In this document: one piece after another, positions 14,607-21,698 of the stretch
How the letters are laid out: each line of letters opens with the position of its first letter
How positions within the stretch are numbered: the first letter of the stretch is position 1
Assembly (NCBI GenBank): GCA_900540275.1
Contig: UQFO01000027.1
Span: 1-21,698 of the forward strand
Reading direction: 5' to 3'
From: an uncultured Oscillospiraceae bacterium
GTDB taxonomy: Bacteria; Bacillota; Clostridia; Oscillospirales; Acutalibacteraceae
Length of the DNA: 21,698 nt
Position numbers and translations under genes: made by a program
The notes under the pieces: generated by a model
What the model saw: only the letters and a program-made list of their open reading frames with translations
Databases searched by the model: none
What the model was told of the DNA's origin: nothing

Positions 14607-15486
14607 CAATGGGCCCATAACGCTTAACGACGGGCAGCTCAGGCAAATGCAGCTCAAGGAGCTGGACGCGCTGTTATATTTTAAAGAATTCTGCGATGAA
14701 AACGGACTGCTGTTTTATTTCTGCGGCGGCTGCTGTATCGGCTCCCTCCGAACCGGCGGATTTGTGCCGTGGGACGACGATATCGATGTTTTTATGCCGC
14801 GGGACGACTATGAAAAGCTGCATGCGCTTTGGAAGGAAAAATCAAAGAACCCGCGCTTCCTTTGCCTGCGCACAGACGATACAATATTTACCGGCAATAT
14901 TTTTACGACGATTGTAGATACGAGCGCCACGTGTGTCAAGGCGAACCAGGCGCACCTTGATATACCGCACGGGCTTTCCATGGATGTGTTCCCAATCGAT
15001 GGATGCCCAACGGGAATCAGGCGTAAAATACAAAAGCTGTGGGCATTGACCTATTCCCTGTTTCTTGCGCAGGTAGTGCCGGAAAACCACGGTGGGGTGG
15101 TGGCGCTTGGCAGCCGTATTCTTTTAGGGCTGTTTCGCGGGAAAAAGCTCCGGGAAAAGATATGGCGTTTAGCGGAAAAGAAGATGTCAAAATACAGGAT
15201 AAAAGACTGCAGCCTTATTACAGAGCTGTGCACAGGCCCGCATTATATGCAGTGCGAATATCCCAAGGAAGTTTTTGAAAGCGCCGTTTACCGTGAATTT
15301 GAGGGATACCAAATGCCGATTCCCACAGGCTATGACACATATTTAAAGATTGCGTTCGGTGACTATATGGAGCTGCCGCCCGAGGAAAAACGGGTGCCGC
15401 ACCACGATGTGGTGTATCTTGATTTGAACAAAAGCTGCTACGAGTACCACAAAGAGCGGCGTCAAAAAGAAAACAGCGGAAAATAA
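14599..15486 (+). CDS. LicD-family phosphotransferase, candidate ribitol-phosphate transferase
   Basis: A 295-residue member of the LicD/fukutin nucleotidyltransferase-fold family, which moves phosphocholine or ribitol phosphate from a CDP donor to a glycan. The N-terminal helix LRQMQLKELDALLYF, FCGGCCIGSLR (41-51) and VPWDDDIDV (56-64) with its acidic triad are diagnostic. The start is a TTG eight bases after GAGGGG; it overlaps the end of the glycosyltransferase gene by eight bases. Because TarI and TarJ, which make CDP-ribitol, follow directly and no choline genes are seen, ribitol phosphate is the likelier donor group. That specificity is inference; family membership is secure. Confidence 0.88.
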   Translation: MNDNGPITLNDGQLRQMQLKELDALLYFKEFCDENGLLFYFCGGCCIGSLRTGGFVPWDDDIDVFMPRDDYEKLHALWKEKSKNPRFLCLRTDDTIFTGNIFTTIVDTSATCVKANQAHLDIPHGLSMDVFPIDGCPTGIRRKIQKLWALTYSLFLAQVVPENHGGVVALGSRILLGLFRGKKLREKIWRLAEKKMSKYRIKDCSLITELCTGPHYMQCEYPKEVFESAVYREFEGYQMPIPTGYDTYLKIAFGDYMELPPEEKRVPHHDVVYLDLNKSCYEYHKERRQKENSGK

Positions 15487-15511
15487 GTTGAATTTCGGAG
15501 GTAAGACTAGC

Positions 15512-16225
15512 ATGATATACGGAGCGATACTTGCCGGAGGGAGCGGCACGCGGATGCACATTTCCTCTATGCCCAAGCAGTTTTTGCCGCTTGGGGACAA
15601 GCCCATTATCATCCATACGCTGGAAAAGATGCTGATGTGCGCAAGGCTCAACGCCATTTATATCGGCGTGCATCCAAGCTGGATTTCCCACATGACCGAC
15701 CTGCTCGAAATGTACGAGATAGACCGGGACAAGGTAAAGCTTGCGCCGGGCGGGGAAAACCGCAACGATACGATTTTTAATATTATTGAGGAAATCGCTA
15801 AGGATTTCGGGTCCGATGAAGACGATATTATCGTCACGCATGACGCGGTACGCCCTTTTGTCACGCTGCGCATCCTCAATGAAAATATCGACGCCGCAAT
15901 CCAGTATGGCGCTTGCGATACGGTCGTTCCGGCTTCAGATACGATTGTGAAATCCCACGACGGCGTGGACATATCCGAAATCCCGAACAGAAATTATATG
16001 TATCAGGGACAGACGCCGCAGAGCTTCAGCATTAAGCTGCTTAAGGAGCTGTATTCCCAGCTGAAGCCGAGCGAGAAGGCGGTACTGACCGACGCGTGCA
16101 AGATATGCGTTATGCGCGGCGTACCTGTAAAGCTCATTACAGGAGAGCTTTCCAACATGAAGATAACGACGGTCAACGACTACAAGATAGCGCAGGTGCT
16201 TGTCGGGGGGATCGCCGGTGATTAA
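15512..16225 (+). CDS. tarI: TarI, ribitol-5-phosphate cytidylyltransferase
   Basis: A 237-residue cytidylyltransferase of the IspD/TarI family that makes CDP-ribitol from CTP and ribitol 5-phosphate. Motifs: ILAGGSGTRM (6-15), MPKQFLPLGDKPIIIHT (20-36), THDAVRPFV and QGQTPQSF. The MPKQFLPL and KPIIIHT wording is closer to TarI than to IspD, and tarJ overlaps the 3' end, which settles the pathway. The frame is open from a TTG at 15488, but the ATG at 15512 has CGGAGGT nine bases upstream and starts the conserved strand. It is the bacterial relative of human ISPD/CRPPA. Confidence 0.93.
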   Translation: MIYGAILAGGSGTRMHISSMPKQFLPLGDKPIIIHTLEKMLMCARLNAIYIGVHPSWISHMTDLLEMYEIDRDKVKLAPGGENRNDTIFNIIEEIAKDFGSDEDDIIVTHDAVRPFVTLRILNENIDAAIQYGACDTVVPASDTIVKSHDGVDISEIPNRNYMYQGQTPQSFSIKLLKELYSQLKPSEKAVLTDACKICVMRGVPVKLITGELSNMKITTVNDYKIAQVLVGGIAGD

Positions 16226-17231
16226 TTATATTTACCAGCTGGTGAACCCACAGTTCTTTTCTGTAAAATATGAGGACGCAAACATAGACGGCAAGGTGCT
16301 TATCCGGCCGCGCTATATGTCCATCTGCCACGCCGACCAGCGCTATTATCTGGGCAACCGCGACATGCGGGCCTTGAGCGAAAAGCTGCCGATGGCGCTA
16401 ATCCACGAATGCTGCGGCGAGGTTATCCTCGACAAAACCGGCACCTACGAAGTAGGGCAAAACGTAGTCCTAATCCCGAATACGCCAACGCGCGCCTGCG
16501 GCGGTATTTATGAAAACTACGACGAAAAATCTTACTTTATGTCAAGCGGCACAGACGGCTTTATGCGTGAATTCGTGGACATGCCGCCCGACCGGGTTAT
16601 CCCGTTTGAAAACATCCCGCTTTCGACCGCGTCTATCTGTGAGTTTTTGAGCGTCGCGGTCCACGCAATCAACCGGATGGACGCGGCGGCACATGACTGC
16701 AGGGACACCATAGGAATCTGGGGAGACGGCAGCTTGTCGTACGTTATCGCAAGCGCCCTCAAGGTGAAATTCCCGAAATCGAAAATCGTGGTCGTCGGAA
16801 AAAACAACCGGAAGCTTTCACGTTTTTCATTCGTCAACCAGACCTATCTCAACTATTCGCTTCCTCCCGACTTTAAAATTGACCACGCGTTTGAATGTGT
16901 CGGAGGCGAAGGCTGTTATGACGCAATCAACAACATGATTGAGCATATCCGGCCGCAGGGGACGATGGTATTCCTTGGCGTGACGGAGAACAAGGTCGCT
17001 ATCAACACACGCCTGATGCTGGAAAAGGGCCTGACGGTCGTAGGAAGCAGCCGCAGCGGAAAAGCTGATTTTATTGAAGCGGTGGAAATGATGCAGATGC
17101 AGCGCATCCGGCGCAGGCTCGGGAGCATTATTTATGAGGATGAGCCGGTACGCAGCATAGACGACCTGCACCGTGTGTTCGCAACCGACCTGAATACGCC
17201 GTTTAAAACAGTTTTCAGGTGGGAAATTTAA
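16218..17231 (+). CDS. tarJ: TarJ, ribulose-5-phosphate reductase
   Basis: A 337-residue zinc-dependent medium-chain dehydrogenase that reduces ribulose 5-phosphate to ribitol 5-phosphate with NADPH, supplying TarI. The TarJ zinc ligands are visible as C37 (MSICHADQR), H63-E64 (ALIHE) and C141 (ASICEF). The cofactor fold carries IWGDGSLSY (about 167-175). The start is GTG at 16218, six bases after GGGGGATC; it gives the conserved INYIYQLVNP N-terminus and overlaps tarI by eight bases. The upstream in-frame TTG at 16200 is less likely. It is the last gene before a terminator. Confidence 0.93.
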   Translation: MINYIYQLVNPQFFSVKYEDANIDGKVLIRPRYMSICHADQRYYLGNRDMRALSEKLPMALIHECCGEVILDKTGTYEVGQNVVLIPNTPTRACGGIYENYDEKSYFMSSGTDGFMREFVDMPPDRVIPFENIPLSTASICEFLSVAVHAINRMDAAAHDCRDTIGIWGDGSLSYVIASALKVKFPKSKIVVVGKNNRKLSRFSFVNQTYLNYSLPPDFKIDHAFECVGGEGCYDAINNMIEHIRPQGTMVFLGVTENKVAINTRLMLEKGLTVVGSSRSGKADFIEAVEMMQMQRIRRRLGSIIYEDEPVRSIDDLHRVFATDLNTPFKTVFRWEI

Positions 17232-17258
17232 CAAAGAAGCACAGCTTTTGCCATGGAA

Positions 17259-17292
17259 AATGGTGCGTTGCGCAAGAATGGCGCCATTTTTC
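17259..17292 (+). terminator. Terminator of the envelope operon
   Basis: AATGGTGC (17259-17266) pairs with GCGCCATT (17281-17288, one wobble), enclosing the palindrome TTGCGCAA, and runs into five T's. Confidence 0.75.
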
Positions 17293-17302
17293 TGTAATGT
17301 AA

Positions 17303-17331
17303 TTATCCGCCTATGTTGAAGGGTGTATAAT
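17303..17331 (+). promoter_or_regulatory. Promoter of the LCP gene
   Basis: TTATCC (17303-17308), a 17-base spacer and a perfect TATAAT (17326-17331). The start would be near 17338, about 40 bases before the gene. Confidence 0.6.
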
Positions 17332-17379
17332 ATACAGACATTTTGGAATGTTTTGAAATAAAGGAAGGAGCGATGAGCT

Positions 17380-18516
17380 TTGTCCAGAAAACCAAATCAA
17401 AGGCAGGCGGTGGCAAGGCCGGGCGCACAGAAAAAAGCGCACGCCTTCGGCTGGAAAAATGTACTCGTTTTATTTCTCTGCCTGATTATGGGCGGCGTCG
17501 GCGGGGGCTTAATCGTCCTGTACAATACGGTCAACGCAATCGAATACAAATCGATTGACGACAACCAGAATACCTCCTCGTCTCATTCGTCTTTATCGAC
17601 AGGGCCGACTGAGCTTGATTTAAACAGCGGCGAGCTTTTAAACGACCCGATGATTTTAAACATTATGCTGTTTGGTGAGGACAGCAGAAAAGCGGGGGAA
17701 GAGCATGGGCGCAGCGATACGATGATTATGCTGTCGATAGACAACCGGCATAAGAAGCTGAAGCTCACGTCCTTTATGCGCGATACCTACGTGACGATAC
17801 CGGGGAATAACTCGGTTGGCGAGCCATATGGGGAGAATAAGTTAAACGCGGCCTATACCTTGGGAGGCCCGCAGCTGACAATTAAAACGATTGAAAGCAA
17901 TTTCGGCATCAATATTGACCGTTATGCGGTTGTCGATTTTAAAAGCTTTCGGAATATCATCGATATTCTCGGCGGGGTAGATATTGAGCTGACCTCTGAG
18001 GAAATCGACTATATCAACTGGCAGTCCTATATCAATAACCAGGTCGATACGCGCAACGAGCTTGCGGACGAACCAGGCGTCGTGCACCTGAACGGCAGGC
18101 AGGCGTTGTGGTACGCGCGTAACCGCGGCGACGAAGAGGCTGGTTTTTCGGGCGACGATTTCGACCGCACATCCCGCCAGAGAAATCTTCTGAAAATCGT
18201 GATGTCGGACTTTAAAAACGCGAACCTTACGCAGATTGTGAGCATCGTTGGGGAAGTCGGCCCGATGATTACGACAAACCTCAAGAAAAATGAGATAACG
18301 ACGCTTGTTGCGAATTCCCTGACCTACCTCAAATACGATATGGAGGAATTCAGGGTGCCGGAGGATAATGTCTGGCAGTACGGCTGGACATCCGACGGGC
18401 AGTCAATCGTTGAAATTATCGATTGGGAGCAGCAGCGCTATGACCTTGCAAAATTTGTGTTTGAAGAGAGCGTTACCGGAAAGAACCCCGCGTCCAGCTC
18501 CTCGTCGGAATCTTAA
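17380..18516 (+). CDS. LytR-CpsA-Psr (LCP) family ligase
   Basis: A 378-residue membrane-anchored enzyme that moves lipid-linked anionic polymers onto peptidoglycan outside the cell. It has a basic N-terminus, one helix (about 27-50), a Ser/Thr-rich linker, then the LCP domain. Domain motifs include LFGEDSR and GRSDTMIML (pyrophosphate and metal binding), SFMRDTYV, NKLNAAYTLGGP, INIDRYAVVDF and FDRTSRQRNLL. The start is a TTG nine bases after AAGGAAGGAG; an out-of-frame ATG at 17373 is too close to that site. Its position right after tarJ suggests it attaches the ribitol-containing polymer. The C-terminal tail is serine-rich. Confidence 0.93.
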   Translation: MSRKPNQRQAVARPGAQKKAHAFGWKNVLVLFLCLIMGGVGGGLIVLYNTVNAIEYKSIDDNQNTSSSHSSLSTGPTELDLNSGELLNDPMILNIMLFGEDSRKAGEEHGRSDTMIMLSIDNRHKKLKLTSFMRDTYVTIPGNNSVGEPYGENKLNAAYTLGGPQLTIKTIESNFGINIDRYAVVDFKSFRNIIDILGGVDIELTSEEIDYINWQSYINNQVDTRNELADEPGVVHLNGRQALWYARNRGDEEAGFSGDDFDRTSRQRNLLKIVMSDFKNANLTQIVSIVGEVGPMITTNLKKNEITTLVANSLTYLKYDMEEFRVPEDNVWQYGWTSDGQSIVEIIDWEQQRYDLAKFVFEESVTGKNPASSSSSES

Positions 18517-18526
18517 TCGTAAATCA

Positions 18527-18560
18527 AACAAGGGACGGTCTAAGCCGCCCCTTGTTTTTT
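18527..18560 (+). terminator. Terminator after the LCP gene
   Basis: AACAAGGG-A-CGG (18527-18538) pairs with CCG-C-CCCTTGTT (18545-18556), one mismatch, followed by T's. Confidence 0.8.
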
Positions 18561-18679
18561 ATTTGAAGGCCGCGCCGCTGTTTCTTTTTATGGAACGGTG
18601 TCGCGGCTTCATTTCAACCAGCCTTGCTTCTGTTTCGTTTTCCCAGCTATACTTGTGAAATCAGCGTAATGGCAAATTC

Positions 18680-18980
18680 GGCTCCCAGAGAGAGGAGCCT
18701 GTCATATCTCTATATTTTTACATAGGAGGTTTTATTCGTGGAATGCATGACGGAGAGATAGCGGCTTTTAAACGCCGGAATATGATGACGAAAGGACCGG
18801 CCGCTGGGATAATGACAGGCAGCGGTACTGCGCCGCAACGGTTTGTATCATTACAAACGCGGGCAAGCTGGAAAATAGGATGCCGCAATATAAAGTTTTA
18901 TGAAATGTTTCTGCTCACAATTCTTCTTTTCCTCCCGGTGGTTTTCGCATGTCCTGATTTATACATTGTAACCTGATATT
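18680..18980 (+). other. Gap with consecutive stem-loops and a doubtful 77-codon ORF
   Basis: The stretch 18561-18982 has no convincing gene. A GGCTCC/GGAGCC hairpin lies near 18680. AGGAGG (18724-18729) precedes a 77-codon ORF (18743-18976) whose product is unrecognised and ends in a hydrophobic segment. The same DNA folds into three successive hairpins: AGCG and GCCGG with CCGGC and CGCT (18760-18805), GCAG/CTGC (18819-18831) and GTTTGTA/TACAAAC (18841-18858). A structured RNA and a small membrane peptide are both possible. I cannot decide. Confidence 0.3.
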
Positions 18981-18982
18981 TC

Positions 18983-19027
18983 AAAAAAACAAGCGCCGCC
19001 ATCCCTGTAAAGGGAATCGCGGCGCTT
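18983..19027 (-). terminator. Terminator of the PEP carboxykinase gene
   Basis: AAGCGCCGC (18991-18999) pairs with GCGGCGCTT (19019-19027), with a further CCCT/AGGG pair inside. On the - strand it is followed by seven T's. Confidence 0.85.
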
Positions 19028-19054
19028 CTATTCAGGGTACGAAACCGTACCTTT

Positions 19055-20821
19055 TTATTTTGCAAGCCTTTCCTTAAGGGAAGCAAGCTGGTTTTTGAGC
19101 TCCTGCGGAAGCTTATCGCCAAACTTCGTATAGAACTCCTCAATGCCCTCGGCTTCCTTGAGCCATTTTTCGTTGTCGACAGCAAGGATATCCTCGAGCG
19201 TCTTTTTATCGATATCGAGTCCTTCGATATTGATATCGTCGGCCTTCGGGACATAACCGATTGCGGTTTCCTCTGCGTCTGCCTTGCCTTCGCAGCGGTC
19301 GATAATCCACTCGAGTACGCGGAAATTATCGCCGAATCCCGGCCAGAGGAAATTGCCCTCGTCATCCAGGCGGAACCAGTTGACGTTAAAGATTTTCGGA
19401 GCCTTGTCGCCAAGCAGCTCACCCATCTCAATCCAGTGCTTGAAATAATCGCCCATGTGGTATCCGCAGAACGGGAGCATTGCCATCGGGTCGCGGCGCA
19501 CTACGCCGACATTGCCGGTCGCGGCCGCTGTTGTCTCGGAAGCCATGATAGAGCCGACGAACACGCCGTTGTTCCAGTCCTTTGACTGGTAAACGAGGGG
19601 TGTGGTCTGCGCTCTTCTGCCGCCGAAAATGATAGCGGAAATCGGAACGCCCTTTACGTTGTCAAATTCCGGGCTGATGCAGGGGCAGTTCCTTGCGGGA
19701 GCGGTGAAACGGGAATTGGGATGCGCGCCCTTTTCGGTCGCGGTTTTGCCGTTCCAAGGTTCGCCCTTCCAGTTGACCGCATTCTCAGGCGGATTTTTGT
19801 CGAGGCCTTCCCACCATACGGTGTTGTCGTCGAGGTTATGCACAACGTTTGTAAAGATGGTACCCTTCTGCGTGGAAATCAGCGCGTTCGGGTTGGATTT
19901 CATGTTGGTGCCGGGCGCAACGCCGAAGAAGCCGTTCTCCGGGTTGATGGCCCAAAGCCTTCCGTCGGGACCCTTGCGCATCCAGGCGATGTCGTCGCCG
20001 ACCGTCCACACCTTGTAGCCCTTGCTCGTGTATCCCTCAGGCGGGATAAGCATGGCAAGGTTTGTCTTGCCGCAGGCCGACGGGAAGGCAGCAGAGACGT
20101 ATTTGACTTCACCCTGCGGATTTTCGATTCCGAGGATGAGCATATGCTCCGCCATCCACTCGTTCTGCTTGCCGAGATAGGAGGCAATACGCAGAGCAAA
20201 GCACTTTTTGCCGAGCAGTACGTTTCCGCCGTAACCGGAGTTTACGGAGATAATATAGTTATCCTCCGGGAAGTGGCAGATATATCTCTTTTCCGCGTCA
20301 ATATCGCAGCGGGAATGCAGGCCCTTGACCCAGTCGGTGCTGTCGCCGAGCTGGTCCATGACCGCCTTGCCTACGCGCGCCATAATAGACATGTTAAGCA
20401 CAACGTAGATGGAGTCGGTGACTTCGATGCCGATTTGCGCAAGCGGGGAGCCGATGGGGCCCATGGAATAGGGGATAATGTACATGGTGCGGCCCTTATA
20501 GCTGCCTCTTGCAATGTCGAACAGCATTTTATACGCTTCCTGCGGGTCCTTCCAGTGGTTGGTAGGGCCGGCGTCTTCTTCTTTCCTGGAACAGATAAAG
20601 GTTCTGTCCTCTACACGGGCCACGTCGTTGACAGCGGTCCTGTGGAGGTAACAGCCGGGAAGCTTTTCCTGATTGAGCTTAATCAGCTCGCCTGTGGAGC
20701 AAGCCTCTGCGCGCAGCTGCTCGAGCTGTTCTTCAGAACCGTCAATCCAGACGGTCTGGTCCGGTGTGAGCAGTTCTTTCATTTCTTCAAGCCATGAAAG
20801 AACGGACTTGTTATTTGTCAT
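19055..20821 (-). CDS. pckG: Phosphoenolpyruvate carboxykinase, GTP-dependent
   Basis: A 588-residue cytosolic enzyme interconverting oxaloacetate plus GTP with PEP, CO2 and GDP. It is of the GTP type: it has the reactive-cysteine P-loop FPSACGKTNLAML (246-258), the kinase-2 motif VGDDIAW (274-280), NPENGFFGVAPGT (293-305), GVPISAIIFGGRRAQTTPLV and the guanine-site region NWFRLDDEGNFLWPGFGDN. The length is usual (about 600). In anaerobic Clostridia it often runs toward oxaloacetate; direction here is not shown. AAAGGGG precedes the ATG, a near-consensus promoter lies 50 bases upstream and a terminator follows, so it is monocistronic. Confidence 0.96.
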   Translation of the reverse strand: MTNNKSVLSWLEEMKELLTPDQTVWIDGSEEQLEQLRAEACSTGELIKLNQEKLPGCYLHRTAVNDVARVEDRTFICSRKEEDAGPTNHWKDPQEAYKMLFDIARGSYKGRTMYIIPYSMGPIGSPLAQIGIEVTDSIYVVLNMSIMARVGKAVMDQLGDSTDWVKGLHSRCDIDAEKRYICHFPEDNYIISVNSGYGGNVLLGKKCFALRIASYLGKQNEWMAEHMLILGIENPQGEVKYVSAAFPSACGKTNLAMLIPPEGYTSKGYKVWTVGDDIAWMRKGPDGRLWAINPENGFFGVAPGTNMKSNPNALISTQKGTIFTNVVHNLDDNTVWWEGLDKNPPENAVNWKGEPWNGKTATEKGAHPNSRFTAPARNCPCISPEFDNVKGVPISAIIFGGRRAQTTPLVYQSKDWNNGVFVGSIMASETTAAATGNVGVVRRDPMAMLPFCGYHMGDYFKHWIEMGELLGDKAPKIFNVNWFRLDDEGNFLWPGFGDNFRVLEWIIDRCEGKADAEETAIGYVPKADDINIEGLDIDKKTLEDILAVDNEKWLKEAEGIEEFYTKFGDKLPQELKNQLASLKERLAK

Positions 20822-20871
20822 TTTGGTGTTTCCCCTTTCTACCCTTTGACGGGTTTACGACGTTGAGATTT

Positions 20872-20900
20872 ATTATAATACAAACGGCTGAAATTATCAA
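20872..20900 (-). promoter_or_regulatory. Promoter of pckG
   Basis: On the - strand: TTGATA (20900-20895), a 17-base spacer and TATAAT (20877-20872). The start would be near 20865, with a short leader of about 44 bases. Confidence 0.8.
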
Positions 20901-20970
20901 TGTATAAATTGTTAATTTCCTGTCAAATTCCCGCTATTTTTCCAGCGTTATGAATGATTTCTTTTTAAAT

Positions 20971-21029
20971 CCTGCAAAATAGGGCAAAATACTCGCATAT
21001 ATTTAATAAATAAAATACTGTTTTGCAGG
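20971..21029. repeat. Long-loop inverted repeat
   Basis: CCTGCAAAATAG (20971-20982) and CTGTTTTGCAGG (21018-21029) pair over 12 positions with one wobble, around a 35-base AT-rich loop. The word AAAATACT occurs twice nearby. No U-tract follows, so it is not a standard terminator. It lies in the gap between pckG and the small regulator; nothing else is seen there. Confidence 0.45.
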
Positions 21030-21088
21030 AATGCAGCTGATAAACAAGCGGGGTTAAAGAGCGTTACTGCTGGATAGAGGGAGTAGAT

Positions 21089-21328
21089 TTAACCGAATCT
21101 CCCCTTTTTAGGGTTGTTTGATAAACCTAAAATATAATCGACTGAAACATCAAAGTATAGTGCTAGCTTCACAAGACAATTGATATTAATATCCCTAACC
21201 CCAGTTTCCCAATGGCCTACCAACGCGCTTGATACTCCACAAACCTCGGCAATCTGACTTTGTTTCAATTTATGGTCTTTTCTTAACTCTCTTATTATTT
21301 CTCTGTATAAATTGTTATAATCTCTCAT
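21089..21328 (-). CDS. Small Cro/CI-type (XRE) transcriptional regulator
   Basis: A 79-residue DNA-binding protein made almost only of one helix-turn-helix domain (about 6-70): REIIRELRKDHKLKQSQIAE, then CGVSSALVGHWETG as the recognition part, and LVKLALYFDVSVDYILGL as the closing helices. The ATG at 21328 is preceded by AAGGAG at nine bases; a TTG nine bases earlier directly abuts that site and is rejected. Two palindromes lie upstream (21355-21399), which suggests autoregulation and control of the divergent gene. The gene is AT-rich compared with neighbours, a common sign of mobile or accessory DNA. Its ligand is unknown. Confidence 0.88.
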   Translation of the reverse strand: MRDYNNLYREIIRELRKDHKLKQSQIAEVCGVSSALVGHWETGVRDININCLVKLALYFDVSVDYILGLSNNPKKGRFG

Positions 21329-21354
21329 GAAAATCAACTCCTTATTGTCATAAT

Positions 21355-21399
21355 ACTACTAAATGTAGGATATCCTCTTGAAATCCTACTAATAGTAGG
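21355..21399. promoter_or_regulatory. Paired operators between divergent genes
   Basis: Site 2, CCTACTA-A-TAGTAGG (21385-21399), is a perfect 7-base-arm palindrome. Site 1, ACTACTAAATGTAGGA (21355-21370), is a weaker copy. Their centres (21362 and 21392) are 30 bases apart, about three helical turns. Site 1 overlaps a likely - strand -10 (TATTAT, 21355-21350) for the regulator gene. Confidence 0.7.
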
Positions 21400-21406
21400 G
21401 TATACT
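21378..21406 (+). promoter_or_regulatory. Divergent promoter with operator in its spacer
   Basis: TTGAAA (21378-21383), a 17-base spacer and TATACT (21401-21406). The spacer is almost exactly the palindromic site 2, so a bound regulator would block polymerase. It points toward the gene at 21497. Confidence 0.75.
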
Positions 21407-21496
21407 TTTTGTATCGCATCTGTTTTAATTCTATATTAAATGTCTTACGGATATTAAAAACAGCTTTAATAAATGTAAACTAAAAGGAGGATGTTT

Positions 21497-21698
21497 ATGG
21501 GTGAAGAAAAGAAGCTGCTTTCGGAGCTATTGGAGGAAACGGAACTTAATGCGGACGTACTCGAGAAAATAGGGTTTGCGGGCAGGGCGTTCTATGTATT
21601 CCGCTCGTTTGATGTAGTACCGTTTGGCGACTGCGAATATGAAGATTACTTTTGCCTTGCGTGTTTGACGGCAAGCCTTTCCTCCTGCGGCAGCCAGA
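21497..21698 (+). CDS. Unrecognised gene, cut by the window edge
   Basis: The first 67 codons of a protein that continues past the window. It starts MGEEKKLLSELLEE, an acidic helix, and later has a cysteine-containing stretch (GDCEYEDYFCLACL). There is no signal peptide. AAAGGAGG lies six bases before the ATG at 21497; the ATG at 21491 directly touches that site and is not chosen. It is divergent from the small regulator and probably controlled by the promoter at 21378. No family is recognised. Confidence 0.7.
   Translation, partial: MGEEKKLLSELLEETELNADVLEKIGFAGRAFYVFRSFDVVPFGDCEYEDYFCLACLTASLSSCGSQ

Noticed and set aside
15512..16225. IspD of the isoprenoid pathway as the identity of the cytidylyltransferase
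   Set aside because: The adjacent overlapping tarJ and the MPKQFLPL/KPIIIHT wording favour TarI.
18805..18825. TPP-riboswitch-like words (GGGATAATG, CAGCG) and a CTGATGA/GAAA hammerhead-like pair nearby
   Set aside because: The other obligatory TPP blocks are missing or out of order, no thiamine gene follows, and stem II of a hammerhead would have a single base.
19721..20797. 358-codon ORF antisense to pckG
   Set aside because: It is a shadow of the well-supported pckG gene caused by GC-rich third positions; no ribosome binding site or family motif is seen.

Overview
The window looks like a chromosomal segment of a low-to-mid GC Gram-positive anaerobe of the class Clostridia, probably near the Ruminococcaceae/Oscillospiraceae. 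This rests on Firmicutes-type PcrA, GTP-type PEP carboxykinase, PepV, TarI/TarJ, an LCP protein, strong AGGAGG-like ribosome binding sites, frequent TTG starts and canonical sigma-A promoters. No rRNA or tRNA is visible. The species assignment is inference.

Left part (1-4850, + strand): endonuclease IV (nfo) behind a structured leader, a PcrA/UvrD helicase with an unusual insertion, then an intergenic region with switch-like inverted repeats and a promoter. That promoter leads into a cysteine-rich protein of unknown function whose ribosome binding site lies inside a terminator-like hairpin.

Middle part (4850-8490, - strand): a small doubtful ORF, a six-helix voltage-sensor-type potassium channel in an AT-rich patch, a frameshifted relic that resembles the C-terminal end of a restriction endonuclease, and a single degenerate type I-C-like CRISPR repeat. 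These are followed by a zinc-ligand lipoprotein with a PTEK repeat linker, an FMN-riboswitch-controlled RibU-type riboflavin transporter and a YfbR-type 5'-deoxynucleotidase.

Right-centre part (8600-18560, + strand): probably one long envelope operon. YfhO (GT-C type), PepV dipeptidase, a polytopic membrane protein, a family 2 glycosyltransferase, a LicD-family phosphotransferase, TarI and TarJ follow each other with overlaps or short gaps. After a terminator and a new promoter comes an LCP ligase. TarJ plus TarI make CDP-ribitol. The only candidate user of CDP-ribitol in the window is LicD, the family of human fukutin/FKRP, which also use CDP-ribitol. The LCP protein would then link the finished polymer to the wall. 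This LicD/CDP-ribitol pairing is the most interesting biological proposal here.

Right end: a non-coding stretch with three consecutive stem-loops, GTP-dependent PEP carboxykinase on the - strand, and a small Cro/CI-type regulator. The regulator is divergent from an unrecognised gene cut by the window edge. Two related palindromes lie between them, one placed exactly in the spacer of a near-consensus promoter.
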